This document shows positions 8,406-10,681 of a stretch of 10,681 bases of DNA, piece after piece. Each line of letters begins with the position of its first letter. The stretch's first letter is position 1. The translations under genes and the position numbers were made by a program. The notes below the pieces were generated by a model. That model saw only the letters and a program-made list of their open reading frames with translations. It was not told where the DNA came from and made no database searches. Location of the stretch: assembly GCA_050117315.1 (NCBI GenBank), contig JASFMY010000174.1:1-10681 (forward strand), given 5' to 3'. Origin of the DNA: JANQIV01 sp050117315. Its GTDB lineage: Bacteria > Bacteroidota > Ignavibacteria > Ignavibacteriales > Melioribacteraceae.

Positions 8406-10577
8406 ATGAATATTGAACTTCTTAAAAGAATGAAAAAATCAAGTGCCGGAAGTAGTTCCGGGATTACTGTTACAATGTTTTTGATAATTGTATTGTCGTC
8501 AGGGTTCTTACATGCACAAGATGTAATTAGTCGATCGGCTGATTCTGTAAACTGTACATGGACGGCCGATAACGGTAACGAAACATTCACCAACCCGATT
8601 TTCTATGAAGAATTTTCCGATCCCGATATCATAAGAGTTGGTGATGATTACTATCTAACGGGAACTACGATGCATACAATGCCGGGCTTGCCTGTGCTGC
8701 ATTCAAAAGATCTTGTCAACTGGGAGTTTCTAAGTTATGCATGCGAGAAACTTGATTTTGGCCCCGAGTATAGATTGGAAGACGGAAAAGATATTTACGG
8801 GCAGGGATTCTGGGCGCCATGTTTTCGATATAACGACGGAACATTCTACATCTTCTCAAATGTTAACAAGCAAAAGACCCAGCTGTTCACTGCAAATGAT
8901 CCGGCCGGACCGTGGACACATCGAGAGATGAAAGTTTCATTGCACGATCTTTCAGTATTATTTGACGAAGATGGTAAAATGTATGTTATTTGGGGATACG
9001 ATGAAATAAAAATGGCTGAACTGACTGAAGATTTAGCAGACATTAAACCCGGTACCGAAAAGATAATTATTCAGAAAGGAAGCGGTGCCGGTGAAGGTTG
9101 TCACTTTTATAAAATTGACGGTAAGTACTTCATTACAATTACAAATTGGGACCCTGTTTGTTACCAGGTATGTGCCCGTTCTGATAAGCCTTACGGACCT
9201 TATGAAATAAATGTACTCAGTGCTGAAGAAAACTTAGGAATCGGTACAGGGTGGCGATTGTGGAATACACAAGATGGTCCTCCTTTTAATTTATCCGCAC
9301 CTGTCGAAAACCATGTCGGGTGCATCCCCATGCATCAAGGAGGTATTGTTCAAATTCAATCCGGCGAATGGTGGGGATGGTCTATGCTTGACTATAATTC
9401 CGTTGGAAGAGTAACTGCCTTGTCACCCGTTACGTGGAAAGACGGCTGGCCTTATTTGGGTTTGCCAGGCAACCTGACCCGTTCTCCCCGTACCTGGGTA
9501 AAACCAAATACCGGATATAACTCTAAGCCTTCTACCCCGTATGATAGAGATGATAATTTTGATGGTCCGGAATTAAAAAATATATGGCAATGGAATCATG
9601 TTCCGGTTGATGAAAAGTGGTCTCTATCGGAACGAGAAGGATATTTACGTTTACACTCCCTCCCTGCTGAAACATTCTGGCATGCAAAAAATACCCTTAC
9701 CCAACGGGGTATTGGACCCGAATCGTATGCAACTGCAGAAATAGATGTATCTAATTTGAAACCAGGTGATATAGCCGGATTGGCTCTTCTAAATTTACCT
9801 TATGCCTGGATTGGTATAGTTAAGAGTGAAGACGGACATACACTTCAATTCTATAATCAGCAGGAACAAAAAAGAATTAACGTAAAAACTAATACAGAAA
9901 CTATCTGGCTTAGAGCTCAATGTAATTTCGATACCGACATTGGCAAACTTAGCTATAGCTTTGACGGAATAAATTTTATAGAAATCGGCGGTGAAATTAT
10001 AATGCCCTATCAATTAAAAACGTTCCAGGGAGTACGGTATTCTTTGTTTAATTTTAATACAAAAGGTAAAGAAGGAGGTTTTGCCGATTTCAACAGCTTC
10101 AATGTAATAGAACCGCGTTGTAAAGGATTAACCCGTCCCATTCCTTATAATCAGGTTATTACACTAAGAAGTATTGCAGACGGAAGCATACTGGTGAATT
10201 GGAAAAATCATTTACGGCCGGTAAATGTAAGCAGCAAATTTGCCGAAGGAGAAGCATCATTATTTAAGGTGCTCGATCGTGGTAAAGGCCGTATTGCTCT
10301 TCAATCGGTAACTACCGGCGGGTTTGTAACGGTAAAAGGATTGGGAGGAATGGCTGAAGTTCGTATTGAAACCAAAGAGCAAGGTGACGCATCTACGTTT
10401 CAATGGCAGGACATGCTAAAAGATGATTTAATGCTGATGTCATTATATACTCATAAATATTTATTTGTCGATCCTTTTGCAGGCAGCCTTTGTTCTGCTG
10501 ATGCTGTTGGAGCAAGACCCGACAGAAAAGGTGGAGCTTGCTTTAACTGGCAAGTTGTGCTGCCTTATGAACAATAG
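8406..10577 (+). CDS. Exported GH43 beta-xylosidase/alpha-L-arabinofuranosidase with concanavalin-like and beta-trefoil C-terminal domains
   Basis: Inverting exo-enzyme of the five-bladed propeller family GH43, expected to cut xylosyl or arabinosyl ends. The signal peptide covers about 1-37 and ends LHA|Q. The propeller spans about 60-365: catalytic base D72 in SDPD, pKa-setting D181 in HDLSVLFDEDG, acid E230 in GAGEGCHF, and MHQGG (309-313) in a late blade. A linker then leads to a GH43 C-terminal concanavalin-like domain (about 380-568, DDNFDG to FNVIEP). After that comes a segment of about 150 residues (571-719) with three similar units, read as a fascin-like beta-trefoil. The ATG at 8406 has no clear Shine-Dalgarno sequence. 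The in-frame ATG at 8430 (MKKSS) would also leave a normal signal peptide, so the start is uncertain by 24 bases. The family is certain; whether xylose or arabinose is preferred cannot be read from the sequence. Confidence 0.92.
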   Translation: MNIELLKRMKKSSAGSSSGITVTMFLIIVLSSGFLHAQDVISRSADSVNCTWTADNGNETFTNPIFYEEFSDPDIIRVGDDYYLTGTTMHTMPGLPVLHSKDLVNWEFLSYACEKLDFGPEYRLEDGKDIYGQGFWAPCFRYNDGTFYIFSNVNKQKTQLFTANDPAGPWTHREMKVSLHDLSVLFDEDGKMYVIWGYDEIKMAELTEDLADIKPGTEKIIIQKGSGAGEGCHFYKIDGKYFITITNWDPVCYQVCARSDKPYGPYEINVLSAEENLGIGTGWRLWNTQDGPPFNLSAPVENHVGCIPMHQGGIVQIQSGEWWGWSMLDYNSVGRVTALSPVTWKDGWPYLGLPGNLTRSPRTWVKPNTGYNSKPSTPYDRDDNFDGPELKNIWQWNHVPVDEKWSLSEREGYLRLHSLPAETFWHAKNTLTQRGIGPESYATAEIDVSNLKPGDIAGLALLNLPYAWIGIVKSEDGHTLQFYNQQEQKRINVKTNTETIWLRAQCNFDTDIGKLSYSFDGINFIEIGGEIIMPYQLKTFQGVRYSLFNFNTKGKEGGFADFNSFNVIEPRCKGLTRPIPYNQVITLRSIADGSILVNWKNHLRPVNVSSKFAEGEASLFKVLDRGKGRIALQSVTTGGFVTVKGLGGMAEVRIETKEQGDASTFQWQDMLKDDLMLMSLYTHKYLFVDPFAGSLCSADAVGARPDRKGGACFNWQVVLPYEQ

Positions 10578-10598
10578 TTATTAACCCGTTAAATTAAT

Positions 10599-10618
10599 GA
10601 AAGGTCTCGCTTTCTTTT
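10599..10618 (+). terminator. Weak terminator-like hairpin competing with the ribosome-site-sequestering stem
   Basis: GAAAG (10599-10603) pairs with CTTTC (10610-10614) around a six-base loop, and TTTT follows directly. The stem has only five pairs, so termination would be inefficient. The CTTTCTTTT segment is shared with the left arm of the larger stem, so the two folds exclude each other, as in an attenuator. The function is speculative. Confidence 0.25.
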
Positions 10619-10627
10619 ATGAGTTAG

Positions 10628-10644
10628 TACCGATAACTTCGGTA
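10628..10644 (+). promoter_or_regulatory. Perfect 6-bp hairpin nested at the apex of the larger inverted repeat
   Basis: TACCGA (10628-10633) and TCGGTA (10639-10644) are exact reverse complements around a five-base loop, TAACT. It is not followed by a T run, so it is not a simple terminator. Its position at the tip of the 10603-10675 structure suggests one composite RNA fold. Confidence 0.5.
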
Positions 10645-10665
10645 GAAAAATGAACTTCTAAAAAG

Positions 10666-10672
10666 AAAGGAG
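10666..10672 (+). promoter_or_regulatory. Perfect Shine-Dalgarno AAAGGAG before the gene starting at 10679
   Basis: AAAGGAG with a six-base spacer (ACCACA) to the ATG at 10679. All seven bases can pair with the arm at 10606-10613, with G10609 bulged, which would hide the site from the ribosome when the mRNA folds. Confidence 0.8.
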
Positions 10673-10678
10673 ACCACA

Positions 10679-10681
10679 ATG
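10679..10681 (+). CDS. Start codon of the next gene, body outside the window
   Basis: Only the ATG is inside the window. It is called because a perfect AAAGGAG sits six bases upstream at 10666-10672. Product unknown. It lies 101 bases after the GH43 stop codon on the same strand, so it may belong to the same operon. Its ribosome site is the pairing arm of a strong inverted repeat. Confidence 0.7.

Larger units (their letters stand above)
10603..10675 (+). promoter_or_regulatory. Long inverted repeat enclosing the next gene's ribosome binding site (candidate cis-regulatory RNA)
   Basis: The left arm GGTCTCGCTTTCTTTT (10603-10618) is complementary to the right arm AAAAGAAAGGAGACC (10661-10675). 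This gives 15 base pairs with one bulged G at 10609: six pairs (603-608 with 670-675), then nine (610-618 with 661-669). Beyond a 2x2 internal loop, GAGTT (10621-10625) can pair with GAACTTC (10652-10658) with one bulge. The apex holds the separate 6-bp hairpin at 10628-10644. The fold covers the whole Shine-Dalgarno site. What is seen is the complementarity; a regulatory role is inferred. A mobile-element remnant is an alternative, but no flanking duplication is evident. Confidence 0.6.

Noticed and set aside
10581..10592. Palindrome TTAAC-CC-GTTAA just after the GH43 stop as an operator
   Set aside because: Short, AT-rich and single-copy in the window; the two-base centre is too small for a full RNA hairpin and there is no second site to support a regulator.
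1..10681. CRISPR array, tRNA/rRNA gene, insertion sequence or integrase
   Set aside because: No direct repeats with spacers, no cloverleaf or rRNA-like stretch, and no transposase or recombinase motif were seen on either strand.

Overview
The window holds five complete or near-complete genes, all on the + strand and all encoding exported glycoside hydrolases, plus the start codon of a sixth gene at the right edge. The DNA is AT-rich. Four of the five predicted signal peptides end in Ala followed directly by Gln (ILA|Q, AVA|Q, YA|Q, HA|Q). This A|Q junction is a known habit of Bacteroidota signal peptidase I substrates, and the enzyme types match Bacteroidota-like polysaccharide degraders. Two start sites (4284 and 10679) carry a perfect AAAGGAG Shine-Dalgarno sequence, which classical Bacteroidia rarely use. 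A deeper relative such as Ignavibacteria or a neighbouring lineage is therefore possible. This placement is inference.

Layout from left to right: (1) a GH3 exo-glycosidase with a PA14-type insert, whose first few codons lie left of the window; (2) a GH51 alpha-L-arabinofuranosidase of the compact type; (3) a second, larger and divergent GH51 with an N-terminal beta-sandwich insert; (4) a GH127 beta-L-arabinofuranosidase with its Cys-Cys/Glu/Cys zinc-thiolate site intact; (5) a GH43 enzyme followed by a concanavalin-like beta-xylosidase C-domain and a C-terminal beta-trefoil; (6) a 101-base gap with an elaborate inverted repeat covering the ribosome binding site of the next gene. The gaps between genes are 30 to about 105 bases, none holds a convincing terminator, and no stretch over 300 bases lacks a gene. 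The set reads as one co-directional operon or a large part of one.

Together the enzymes would strip arabinose and xylose side chains and ends from plant cell-wall polymers. The two GH51 enzymes would act on alpha-L-Araf and the GH127 on beta-L-Araf. The GH43 and GH3 would act on xylosyl or arabinosyl ends. Arabinoxylan, arabinan, and arabinosylated glycoproteins or pectic side chains are plausible substrates. No transporter, SusC/SusD pair, regulator, endo-acting enzyme or sugar kinase/isomerase lies in the window, so these would have to sit outside it.

The enzymes belong to known families. The least explained element is the nested inverted repeat at 10603-10675, which would sequester the next gene's Shine-Dalgarno sequence.
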